Position numbers and translations under genes: made by a program
Shown here: in pieces, positions 44,712 through 51,984 of the stretch
Position numbering within the stretch: the stretch's first letter is position 1
Layout of the letters: every line of letters starts with the position of its first letter
Assembly: GCF_014206875.1 (NCBI RefSeq)
Contig: NZ_JACIJO010000001.1
Location: 372,001-436,000, forward strand
Length of the DNA: 64,000 bases
DNA from: Algoriphagus iocasae
GTDB taxonomy: Bacteria; Bacteroidota; Bacteroidia; Cytophagales; Cyclobacteriaceae
Direction of reading: 5' to 3'
Notes under the pieces: model-generated
Seen by the model: the letters and a program-made list of their open reading frames with translations, nothing else
Database searches by the model: none
What the model was told of the DNA's origin: nothing

Positions 44712-44746
44712 TTCCTGTTTTTAGAATGCGATTCCAAAATCTGGAA
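44712..44746. promoter_or_regulatory. TTCCA-N5-TGGAA inverted repeat, site C (tandem)
   Basis: The perfect copy is at 44732-44746; a near copy, TTCCT-N5-TAGAA, lies exactly 20 bp upstream (44712-44726). It is placed between the cupin stop and a terminator, about 80-110 bp before the receiver gene at 44822. That position suits an enhancer-type activator more than a repressor. Confidence 0.6.
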
Positions 44747-44759
44747 TTTGAAATTTCAA

Positions 44760-44795
44760 AAAGTGCCTTAGAATTGTTCTAAGGCACTTTTTTAT
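44760..44795 (+). terminator. Strong intrinsic terminator of the H-NOX operon
   Basis: A 14-bp perfect stem (AAAGTGCCTTAGAA with its complement), a TTG loop, then TTTTATTTT. It ends the H-NOX/kinase/cupin transcript. Confidence 0.93.
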
Positions 44796-44821
44796 TTTGG
44801 TCACATATATGAAATAGGTGT

Positions 44822-45223
44822 ATGAAAAAAATAAGAATGAAAAACATCAAACACTTACCCGCCTTTATTGTCGACGACGATCCTTTTTGGACTGAGGTCT
44901 TAAGACAAATTCTAGCCAAGATTGGCTTTACCAAAATTCACACATTTGAGGACGGAGAGTCCTGCTTGAAAAATATCCACCTGAATCCAGGAATGATCTT
45001 TTTGGATTATCAAATGGAGCATTCAAATGGGCTGGATATCCTCAAGGAAGTAAAAGGATATTATCCAGGAATCGAAGTAGTTTTTTGCACTGCCATGGAA
45101 AACCTGGAAGTGGCGATTGCTGCCATGGAATACGGCTCAGTGGAGTACTTGCTTAAAAGTAATGTCACTGAAGAACTCGTCGTAGAAATTGTATCAAATT
45201 CTCAAACTGCCAAAGTAGCCTAA
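44822..45223 (+). CDS. Receiver-only response regulator
   Basis: 133 residues, one REC domain and nothing else. FIVDDDPFW gives the acidic pocket, Asp62 (MIFLDYQME) is the phosphorylation site, and FCTAMEN and YLLKSN supply the Thr and Lys switch residues. Its sequence resembles the receiver of the sigma-54-type regulator at 38101 (VDDDPFW versus VEDDPWY). It may be a phosphate sink, shuttle or protein-interaction output of the nearby hybrid kinase. The DUF4184-type frame starts 10 nt downstream. An earlier in-frame ATG pair (44822, 44837) leaves the start slightly uncertain. Confidence 0.88.
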   Translation: MKKIRMKNIKHLPAFIVDDDPFWTEVLRQILAKIGFTKIHTFEDGESCLKNIHLNPGMIFLDYQMEHSNGLDILKEVKGYYPGIEVVFCTAMENLEVAIAAMEYGSVEYLLKSNVTEELVVEIVSNSQTAKVA

Positions 45224-45233
45224 TCCCAATCTT

Positions 45234-47939
45234 ATGCCTTTTACCTTTTCACATCCAGCAGCAATTTTGCCCTTTTCCAAAACTTTCAGGCGTCTTTCCC
45301 AGACTGGTCTTGTCGTGGGAAGTGTGGTGCCTGATTTGGAGTTTTATCTTCAACTTAAACTGAGTGAAAATATCGGGCATAAGATTATAGGGATTTTCCT
45401 GTTTGACTTGCCAGTTGCTTTCTTAATGGCCTTGATTTTCCATTGTCTGATCAAGATGCCGCTATTCAAAGCAGCTCCGAAATGGTTCCAATCCAGAACA
45501 ATTCAATTCCTAAAATTTAATTGGCTTTTGGCCCTGAAAAAAAACTGGATTGGGATTTTGTTATCGATGATGTTGGGAATAAGTACCCATTTGGTGCTGG
45601 ATGGGATGACCCATTATGATGGCTGGGTTGTGGAGTTATTTCCAGTATTTCAGACATCCATTCTTAAGGGGATCTATGAACTTCCAGTCTATGATTTTCT
45701 ACAGTATGGGTTCAGTTTACTTGGTTTGCTTTGGGTGATTCATTTTATGATTCATCTGGAAGCTCAACCAATATTAACACCTTCAGACTCTAAAAAAAGG
45801 AGGTTTTGGTGGTTGACGCTCCCTGGAATAGGAATGGCTATTTTGTATAGGACATTCTTCTTTCCTGACTTTATCTCGTTTTGGGATGTGTTTATGATGG
45901 GAGTAGGTTCAATAATCTATGGAGTTATTCTCGCATCCATCCTTGAGGAGTTCTGGCTAAGAAGGGCCTTAAGCCGTGATCGCCAAGTCCACGAATTTGT
46001 CGATTCCAGAAGTGTTGATCCAGGGTTCAAAAGCAGATCCCTTTTTATAAAGCAAGATCAGTTTTTTGGATTGTTCGGCAAGCGTGTAATGAATGTGAAT
46101 TATCTCATTGACGAAACCCAGATCATTATCAGTCAGCCCTCTGATATCCAGATAGACGAGATCAGCCTCATTCGCCAATATTTCGGGCAATTTGCCTCTC
46201 AGTATTTCCGTGGCACTGCCTTTGGCTTCGCCGATCACTTCTACTTTCAAAGCGGGTTTTTCCGAACCGGTTATCGAAAAATTGCTGAATTGTATTTCCA
46301 TGTTTGTAAGAGTTTGAAGAAATATATCAATACTCCTTTTAAACTTATAGGCTTTTTGGGATTAATTTTAATTCCTTCCCTTGCCAATGGACAAAATAAT
46401 GCCCTAGATCCTGCCACCCGGGAACAGTTTATCCAGAAAGCCAGCGAGTTCAGAACTCAAGAGAAATATGGGGAGGCAATCAGCCAATTGGATAGCATTC
46501 TCCTTCATAATCCAGAGGATTCCCAGATCCTATTGTTTAAAGGAGATCTCTGTCTCCAAAATCAGGATTTTGCTCAGGCTGTAGCTGTTTTCAATCAATT
46601 GATTCCATTGGATTACGAGCCAACTATTGTCAAAATCAACCTTTCCTATGCTCTATTTATGAATAAAAAGCCTTCCAAAGCACTGGAAGCGGCCTATCGA
46701 GCGTGGAGCCAAGATTCTATCAATAAAAGTGCGACCGTCAATTACTTCAATGCCATGCTTTGGAACATCAAAACCAAAGAGGCAGAAGCATTTCTATCGG
46801 AGAATATTGAGCTGGTAGATCCGGATCAATCCTTGGTCATGAAAGCTAGGCTGTTTACTACCGCAGGGAATTATTCACAAGGCTTGGCTTATTATGACAC
46901 TTTGGTACAAGAATTTCCAAAATCATATTACATCCAAGAATACGTGGAGGTTTTGCTAGGCAAAAAACAATGGAAAAAAGCCGAGGCTACCATTGAAAAA
47001 TACAGAGGAGAACTTTCAGACTCTCAACTTCAAAAACTGAATGGAATCATCAGTGACCGTTCTGTTCAAACTGCTGGGCTGATTGTGGGGTATTTTGCAG
47101 ATATCGCCAAAAATACCAGGACTGAACAGTCTGTATTTTGGCAAAATCAACGAAATGCTCCAGTACAAGTAGGGATTAGAACAGGTGCCAGTCAGGTGAA
47201 AGCTCCCGAAGGACAGCAGACTAAATCCAGTTTTGTAGCTGGTGGAGCAAGCATTATTTGGAGTCAGGCTTGGCAAAGTAGTGCGGAATTAACGGTGCAG
47301 CAGGTAAAACCTGGAGATGTTGATTCCTTTATTGGAGTGACGGGGAAATTTGAAACCAAATTTCAACCCAATGATAGAAGGATGTTTGGCCTGACCTATG
47401 GATCGGATCTATTGAATTTTACTGCCGATTTGCTTGGGAAAAATATCAGGAGTCAAAATTTAGGTTATCTGACTCACATTATGTTTGGAGGAAAAACCGG
47501 GTTTTATTCACAAGGAAGCTACGGTTTGCTCAACGATCAGAATTCGAGAATTCAGTTTTTCGGATCGATTTATCGACTTCTGAGAACAGAACCCACTTTA
47601 AAAACAGGAGTCAATTTCTCGGCATTAAGCTATAGTGATTCGGAGACAACCTTGTATTTCGCACCCAAACGATTTTTGAGTACTGAGATTTTTGTGGATT
47701 ACAGCACCCCAATGCCTTTGGTATCCAAAATGGCTCTTAAACTCCAAGCTGCTGCCGGTTTTCAGCAAATAGAAAAACAGAGTTTAGACCCTTCTTTCAG
47801 AGCCCAGGCTGAGTTGAATTATAGGGTCAGCGGATTTGATTTTGGACTAAATGGACAATTTTCCAACGTAGCTGCTGCCTCTGGTACAGGCTATAAATTC
47901 CAATATTTCACCTTGAAAGTGTCTAAAAACTTTAAATAA
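45234..47939 (+). CDS. 901-codon open frame: DUF4184-like membrane domain + TPR/outer-membrane barrel (possibly two genes)
   Basis: Residues 1-245 are DUF4184-like: MPFTFSHPAAILPFSK, SVVPDLEF, GISTHLVLDGMTHYDGW, plus several helices. Residues 246-356 are low in recognisable structure and exactly antisense to a STAS-like gene. From about residue 361 (TTG at 46314) comes what looks like a fresh signal peptide (KLIGFLGLILIPSLANGQ), then TPR repeats (about 390-590) and a beta-barrel ending LKVSKNFK, as in YaiO-like outer-membrane proteins. No stop codon interrupts the frame. Either a true fusion or two genes, 45234 to about 45970 and 46314-47939, whose frames happen to join. TPR-barrel proteins often act in polysaccharide export. 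Confidence 0.7.
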   Translation: MPFTFSHPAAILPFSKTFRRLSQTGLVVGSVVPDLEFYLQLKLSENIGHKIIGIFLFDLPVAFLMALIFHCLIKMPLFKAAPKWFQSRTIQFLKFNWLLALKKNWIGILLSMMLGISTHLVLDGMTHYDGWVVELFPVFQTSILKGIYELPVYDFLQYGFSLLGLLWVIHFMIHLEAQPILTPSDSKKRRFWWLTLPGIGMAILYRTFFFPDFISFWDVFMMGVGSIIYGVILASILEEFWLRRALSRDRQVHEFVDSRSVDPGFKSRSLFIKQDQFFGLFGKRVMNVNYLIDETQIIISQPSDIQIDEISLIRQYFGQFASQYFRGTAFGFADHFYFQSGFFRTGYRKIAELYFHVCKSLKKYINTPFKLIGFLGLILIPSLANGQNNALDPATREQFIQKASEFRTQEKYGEAISQLDSILLHNPEDSQILLFKGDLCLQNQDFAQAVAVFNQLIPLDYEPTIVKINLSYALFMNKKPSKALEAAYRAWSQDSINKSATVNYFNAMLWNIKTKEAEAFLSENIELVDPDQSLVMKARLFTTAGNYSQGLAYYDTLVQEFPKSYYIQEYVEVLLGKKQWKKAEATIEKYRGELSDSQLQKLNGIISDRSVQTAGLIVGYFADIAKNTRTEQSVFWQNQRNAPVQVGIRTGASQVKAPEGQQTKSSFVAGGASIIWSQAWQSSAELTVQQVKPGDVDSFIGVTGKFETKFQPNDRRMFGLTYGSDLLNFTADLLGKNIRSQNLGYLTHIMFGGKTGFYSQGSYGLLNDQNSRIQFFGSIYRLLRTEPTLKTGVNFSALSYSDSETTLYFAPKRFLSTEIFVDYSTPMPLVSKMALKLQAAAGFQQIEKQSLDPSFRAQAELNYRVSGFDFGLNGQFSNVAAASGTGYKFQYFTLKVSKNFK
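45969..46301 (-). CDS. STAS-domain-like protein encoded antisense inside the long frame
   Basis: 110 residues with an ATG start. LKVEVIGEAKGSATEIL, LPEILANEADLVYLDIRGL, NDLGFVNEIIHIHYTLAEQSKK, LILLYKKGSAFEPWINTSG and IDKFVDL follow the STAS/anti-sigma-antagonist fold (compare SpoIIAA), with DND where a phosphorylatable Ser or Thr usually sits. Its codons are aligned base for base with those of the plus-strand frame (tta at 45969 is its TAA). The plus frame stays open only because this gene has no TTA, CTA or TCA codon. The protein looks far more natural than the plus-strand translation of this stretch. Confidence 0.6.
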   Translation of the reverse strand: MEIQFSNFSITGSEKPALKVEVIGEAKGSATEILRGKLPEILANEADLVYLDIRGLTDNDLGFVNEIIHIHYTLAEQSKKLILLYKKGSAFEPWINTSGIDKFVDLAITA

Positions 47940-47961
47940 GGCAGAAAGTTGTTCTGATCAC

Positions 47962-48007
47962 CCTGCCCTTCCTGTATGGGAATTATCCCAGAGGGGAGGG
48001 CTTTTTT
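47962..48007 (+). terminator. Intrinsic terminator after the TPR/barrel gene
   Basis: A two-part hairpin: outer GCCCTTCC/GGGGAGGGC and inner TGGG/CCCA, followed by six T at 48002-48007. It overlaps the stop of the convergent DUF1460 gene. Confidence 0.8.
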
Positions 48008-48851
48008 ATGGAGTCTTCAACCTAGCCACTATGATGCCGGATTGACTTTTATTTCCAGCAAGATAATCGCTTAGTGGCTTTTCGGAAATCTCCACTTCCA
48101 TATTCTTCGAACTGGCATGTAGAAGATGAATTCTTCCATTTTTCTCAATGGCAAAACCTGTGTGCACGATGTCCAAATTAGGCATGGAGGTCGTAATTGC
48201 GATCAAATCACCTGATTGGATGTTCTTTTCAAGCGATGCAATTTTCTCTTTAGGAATGTAGAAATATCCTCGTTTGGCAATTTTCGATTCATCCACTTTA
48301 ATGGCTTGTAGGTTTTTAGATTCACTCAACTGTCTGTAAAATTGAGGGTTTTCAGACATGAAAGTTGGGGCGTTGGGATAGGGGCTTCCTCCGACCTTTG
48401 AAGTGACATCTTCGATGATTCCTTTTTCCTGATTATCAAAAATCCAATCCGAGAAATAATGAAGACGAGAGGAATAGCCCTGATTTTTACCCCCTCGATA
48501 GCGGAGGTTTTCCAATTCTTTTTCGAACGAATCAAATGAAACCGAACCTGATTTGGCAATTCTGGTAAGGGTTACCACAGTTTCCAAAAAAGTAGTGCAG
48601 TCAACACCTGTGGTATTGATGACTAATTTTTCGGTTCCAGGTAGTTCCAGTGTTTTCTCCACATATGGAGTTGCCAAAAACCATTTCCCAATTTCTATAT
48701 TCAGTTCATTTGGGGATTTTTCTAAATATTCATTTTGAGAAAGCTGATCCAAAAACCCATCTAATTTTTCCCGGCTTTCTAGGGTGCAGACAGTTTGTGC
48801 TTGAGAGCAAAGCGGAGCAAATAGTAGGAGAATGAGGATTAGTCTAAACAT
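48006..48851 (-). CDS. DUF1460 secreted amidase-like protein
   Basis: The ATG at 48851 starts a signal peptide (LLFAPLCSQAQ), giving 281 residues; the frame runs on to 48902. Catalytic features of the NlpC/P60-like DUF1460 family: GVDCTTFLETV (nucleophile Cys), GDLIAITT, and IVHTGFAIEKNGRIHLLHAS (His). Members are N-acetylmuramoyl-L-alanine amidase-like enzymes that process muropeptides in the envelope. Single gene, convergent with the TPR/barrel gene. Confidence 0.85.
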   Translation of the reverse strand: MFRLILILLLFAPLCSQAQTVCTLESREKLDGFLDQLSQNEYLEKSPNELNIEIGKWFLATPYVEKTLELPGTEKLVINTTGVDCTTFLETVVTLTRIAKSGSVSFDSFEKELENLRYRGGKNQGYSSRLHYFSDWIFDNQEKGIIEDVTSKVGGSPYPNAPTFMSENPQFYRQLSESKNLQAIKVDESKIAKRGYFYIPKEKIASLEKNIQSGDLIAITTSMPNLDIVHTGFAIEKNGRIHLLHASSKNMEVEISEKPLSDYLAGNKSQSGIIVARLKTP

Positions 48852-48930
48852 GAATTGGATTGAATCAAAGTGAGACGAGTTTGCAAACTTGTTCATCGTC
48901 ATTGAAAATTAAGCATTATTTGTGAAGCAG

Positions 48931-48972
48931 AACCATTCCCCCTTTATAAAGGGGGTAGGGGGATTCTTCAAA
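48931..48972. repeat. Palindromic CCCCCTTTATAAAGGGGG element, left copy
   Basis: A perfect 18-bp palindrome at 48938-48955, continued by TAGGGGGATTC. The same element, in the opposite orientation and slightly degraded, lies at 54838-54870. Known style of interspersed repeat in Bacteroidota intergenic DNA. Confidence 0.75.
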
Positions 48973-49043
48973 ACAAATTTTGAAACTAATTACTGATTTA
49001 TTTTAATCTATAAATGAAATTGAAAATTATGGTATTACATAAA

Positions 49044-49706
49044 TCAAACCACCCCTAGATAAATAGAGTCGGATAGTTTCCTCTTTTTAGACCTACTATT
49101 TTCTTGGCTGAATGCTATATAAGCATGCCAATCTCCTTCAGGGTTTCCGAAGCTATGTTTCAATAAATCCTGACCGTGTTTTCTGTAGTTTCCCAATTCT
49201 TTCCAAACCACAGCTTCTTTCGTCGGATTATGAATTACTAAAAAGGCCTGATCACTTTCTTTGGCGCTGGATGTACCGGAGTTGTCTCTCCAGGTAAACA
49301 ATACTCCTTCATCTGTTCGGATGGCTTCCCCTTCTTCAGCTCCCAGTAGAGTTCCTATGCTTATTTTGAAAAGTGCTGGATCTATATGGTAGTCCTGCCC
49401 ATCCAGGGTAAAGCAGTTCAAACGGGTATAAGAACTGCAAGCATGGTATGCATGCCGAGCGCCTTTTACCTCATTTTGAAAGCCAAATTTTATCGCCAAG
49501 CTTAGTCCTTTCAGGTATTTCTGAACCATAGCAAACATCCCTTGAGATCTTTTATTGATTAGCGATATTTTCATCCTTTTCTTTTCCGCAGTGCTTCGCT
49601 TTCTTGGTTTTCGCCTTGTATAAGTCACTCCGTTGATTTGGTAATAGATCATATCCCCCATATTACCATTGAGACCTTCTAATGAACTGTTGGATACTCG
49701 TGCCAT
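49044..49706 (-). CDS. DUF6266-family protein of unknown function
   Basis: 220 residues, no signal peptide. The start MARVSNSSLEGLNGNMGDMIYYQINGVTYTR, with its GxxGDxxxY pattern, and the Lys/Arg-rich stretch RKPRKRSTAEKKRMK recall DUF6266 proteins of Bacteroidota (family recalled, not checked). The C-terminal half looks beta-rich (GTLLGAEEGEAIRTDEGVLFTWRDNS) and ends with the basic SRSKKRKLSD. Preceded by a large palindrome (49717-49752). Function unknown; this entry marks the left part of the accessory island. Confidence 0.7.
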   Translation of the reverse strand: MARVSNSSLEGLNGNMGDMIYYQINGVTYTRRKPRKRSTAEKKRMKISLINKRSQGMFAMVQKYLKGLSLAIKFGFQNEVKGARHAYHACSSYTRLNCFTLDGQDYHIDPALFKISIGTLLGAEEGEAIRTDEGVLFTWRDNSGTSSAKESDQAFLVIHNPTKEAVVWKELGNYRKHGQDLLKHSFGNPEGDWHAYIAFSQENSRSKKRKLSDSIYLGVV

Positions 49707-50038
49707 AGGATAGTTGGATTAAAATAATAGTTTAATATAAACTATTTTAATCTAATTCCATGTATATCACAATATAAATATTGATAATAACCTAATTCTA
49801 TCCTTAGTAAAACCAACTTTATATAGGTTTATAATAGGTTTTATAATGGTTTAAGTACGGTGTTGATAAGGTTAAAGTATTGAATTTCCTAACTTGTTGG
49901 CTAAAGGTGAAGTTGGGTAGAGAAGCAATCCTAATGAGTTCAATTGCAGGCAAATATTGCCTGGATGCATAGAGGATGGAAGGATAAAGGAATTACTAGG
50001 ATACAATAGAATCAGCAACCTTTGCTAAATTTGAACCT
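49707..50038. other. AT-rich intergenic region with palindrome and short direct repeats
   Basis: 332 nt without an open frame worth calling. 49717-49752 is an inverted repeat with 15-bp arms (GATTAAAAT-AGTTTA, 3-nt bulge on the left) just upstream of the DUF6266 start. 49822-49852 holds three imperfect direct repeats of ATAGGTTTATA type. 50026-50033 is TAAATTTG, a -7-like element 5 nt before the DUF3024 ATG. Confidence 0.55.
50026..50033 (+). promoter_or_regulatory. Possible -7 element (TAAATTTG) of the DUF3024 gene
   Basis: Fits TAnnTTTG but ends only 5 nt before the ATG at 50039, implying a leaderless or very short leader. No TTG at the expected -33 distance. Confidence 0.3.
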
Positions 50039-50386
50039 ATGGCATTTTCAAAGGAACATCTTCGTGATATTGAGTCTTCCCTGACAATCTGGATGGCGAT
50101 GCGCCGTCCTCCAGAGGAAATTCGGGATAAATTGGATCTGGGGTATTCGATTAAGGGGCAGGATATCTTTTTAGAGGAAATCAGACCAATTTGGAATAAT
50201 CCGTCTGAGAGTAGGAGATATCCTTTTGCTAAGGTCAAGTATGAAAAGACTTCTGATCTCTGGAAGATCTACTGGATGCGGGGCAATCTAAAATGGGATG
50301 CCTACGATCCCAAGCCTGTGGTGGGTAAGTTTGAATTGGCTTTAGAGGAGATTATGAAAGATCCCCATCATTGTTTTTTTGGGTAG
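50039..50386 (+). CDS. DUF3024-family protein
   Basis: 115 residues. IFLEEIRPIWNNPSESRRYPFAKVKYEKTSDLWKIYWMRGNLKWDAYDP in outline is the DUF3024 pattern of conserved Trp and charged residues. Small cytoplasmic protein, no known activity. Convergent with the CBASS operon (16 nt between stops). Confidence 0.78.
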   Translation: MAFSKEHLRDIESSLTIWMAMRRPPEEIRDKLDLGYSIKGQDIFLEEIRPIWNNPSESRRYPFAKVKYEKTSDLWKIYWMRGNLKWDAYDPKPVVGKFELALEEIMKDPHHCFFG

Positions 50387-50402
50387 TAAAATTAATTATT
50401 TG

Positions 50403-50843
50403 CTAGTGTTTAATTTCCCTCCCAAGCCAAACGCCATATTTTTTCCATTGAAGGTAAAAGATGATCCATTCGCTTATCCAAGGAATCATTTTTACTAAGG
50501 GGATTTTACGAAATGGCCCTTGATCTATTAGTGGGTGATATAGGCATAGTGATAGGTCTCCGTAAAGGTGAATATCTCGATGGTATTTAAGCTGTCCATC
50601 TGGAATAAAAATTCTATCATACCGATTCCCATTGAATGGTGAATACGAAAGAATAATTGGAATCTTCCTTCCGCTTATAGTTATATCCCCCTTTCCGATG
50701 AGCTGCTTATTCTTCGCATCGATGGTTAATTTGATCCATTCAAATTTTTTTTCAACGAGATCTTTCTGAACGCTTAGAAATAACTCCCAATTTTCCATGT
50801 GATGCTTCCTAATCAATTCCTCCATAGTTGTAATGAGGCTCAT
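50403..50843 (-). CDS. E2-like ubiquitin-conjugating-fold protein of a CBASS operon
   Basis: 146 residues from the ATG at 50843, which overlaps the CD-NTase gene by 35 nt; an internal ATG at 50825 is also possible. The E2 fold is suggested by IPIILSYSPFNGNRYDRIFIPDG (beta meander with the usual P-x-x-P-like turn) and HLYGDLSLCLYHP. Cys100 lies in the place of the catalytic cysteine (compare H-x-G-x-L-C-L in bacterial E2-like proteins). No E1 or JAB gene lies nearby, so the operon has the type II-short layout, in which the E2 acts on the CD-NTase (family knowledge). Cytoplasmic. Confidence 0.78.
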   Translation of the reverse strand: MSLITTMEELIRKHHMENWELFLSVQKDLVEKKFEWIKLTIDAKNKQLIGKGDITISGRKIPIILSYSPFNGNRYDRIFIPDGQLKYHRDIHLYGDLSLCLYHPLIDQGPFRKIPLVKMIPWISEWIIFYLQWKKYGVWLGREIKH

Positions 50844-51984
50844 TTTTCAGGCCATAATTCGAGTTAATATTGCCTTTAGTGTCAGTTAATGCTTTCCCTG
50901 CGCCTATCAATCCGACTGATTTGGTTAAATAGTCGCTTGTCGAATTTCTGAAGTTTAACGATTGGTCGGATAAAGCCTTTTTGTAAATTCCTTCCCCAAA
51001 AAGTTCGATGTAATCTTCTTTGCTTGATTCAAACGAATTTTTCAAGTTGTTCCATTTCTTGTGAAAATCTGAAATAAAGGCATAAAAGGCTTGATAATGA
51101 CTATCGGTCCAAGAATCTGTAAAGTTCTCCTCAGGATTAACAGGATTCATAACTCTAAACTTCACCCGTCTATTAATAGCATCCAGATAACTAGTCTTTA
51201 TTCTGTTGAGGACTTGATCCAATGCCTCAAAAATTGACTCCTCGCCTTCATAAAACTGTGCGATTAGGGTGGTTAGGACAATACTTGAAACTTTAAAGTC
51301 CTTCTTCTGAAAATACATATCCCTGTATCGCTTTGAAAGCTGGACTGCTCGTTGGAGAGGTGTTTTCAAATAAAGTTCCTCTGGAAGCTTTTCAGTTTCA
51401 ACTTGTGCCTTCAACAGTACGTCAGAATATCTTTTCAAGAATGGGTTTTTAGCCATTGCCGCGATTTCTAGAAACCATTTTGAAAATCCTTTAGGATTTC
51501 CTGATGACCATGATTTCAGTGCTTTTTCTGGAATCTTAATCATTTCCGTTTGAAAATAATCGGGCATGCATCCTGGAAGAATGTCCATGTGGAAATCACT
51601 TTTGTAGTTTAATCGAACGCATCTATTTTTCTTCTCCATGATTTCCTGATAATAGGAGTCCTTTTCTAAAGATCTCACCAGTGCATTGAAAATCTCTTCT
51701 GGAGAATGATTGTAATAGAGGTCATAAATATGAAGTACTATATCGAGATCAAAGTCTTCACCGTTGATGGGCTTTACTGTCGTTCCAATTCTCTTTGAAC
51801 CTTGAGCATACACCTCAATTTCAAGGTTTTCAAAAAAATCATTATCCTTCTTTAAAAGATCCGCAACAGCATTATATGCTGTTTCCATGCGCTCAGCTCT
51901 AGATTTATCTAGTTGCAATTCTTGAGCAATTCTTGCGAGAAGCTCTTCCCTCTGCAGAAAATAGTCTTTGTTGATATCAATCAT
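50809..51984 (-). CDS. CD-NTase (CBASS cyclic-oligonucleotide synthase)
   Basis: 391 residues. The polymerase-beta-type nucleotidyltransferase core has YAQGSKRIGTTVKP (Gly62-Ser63) and EDFDLDIVLHI (Asp79, Asp81). The third acidic residue is Asp134 in FHMDILPG. The helical C-terminal part contains TPLQRAVQLSKRYRDMYF. It would make a cyclic di- or trinucleotide on phage infection. The tail ends -YGGID, a diglycine two residues from the C-terminus, of interest for E2-mediated conjugation. Translational overlap with the effector gene (ATGA, 51981-51984) and with the E2 gene. Clade and product not determinable by eye. Confidence 0.9.
   Translation of the reverse strand: MIDINKDYFLQREELLARIAQELQLDKSRAERMETAYNAVADLLKKDNDFFENLEIEVYAQGSKRIGTTVKPINGEDFDLDIVLHIYDLYYNHSPEEIFNALVRSLEKDSYYQEIMEKKNRCVRLNYKSDFHMDILPGCMPDYFQTEMIKIPEKALKSWSSGNPKGFSKWFLEIAAMAKNPFLKRYSDVLLKAQVETEKLPEELYLKTPLQRAVQLSKRYRDMYFQKKDFKVSSIVLTTLIAQFYEGEESIFEALDQVLNRIKTSYLDAINRRVKFRVMNPVNPEENFTDSWTDSHYQAFYAFISDFHKKWNNLKNSFESSKEDYIELFGEGIYKKALSDQSLNFRNSTSDYLTKSVGLIGAGKALTDTKGNINSNYGLKNEPHYNYGGID

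Noticed and set aside
45781..45972. Frameshift in the DUF4184-like gene (A7 run near 45792) as the cause of the missing stop
   Set aside because: Membrane helices and codon use continue normally in the same frame after the A7 run up to about 45960, so a shift there would break rather than restore the protein. An error nearer 45960 cannot be excluded.
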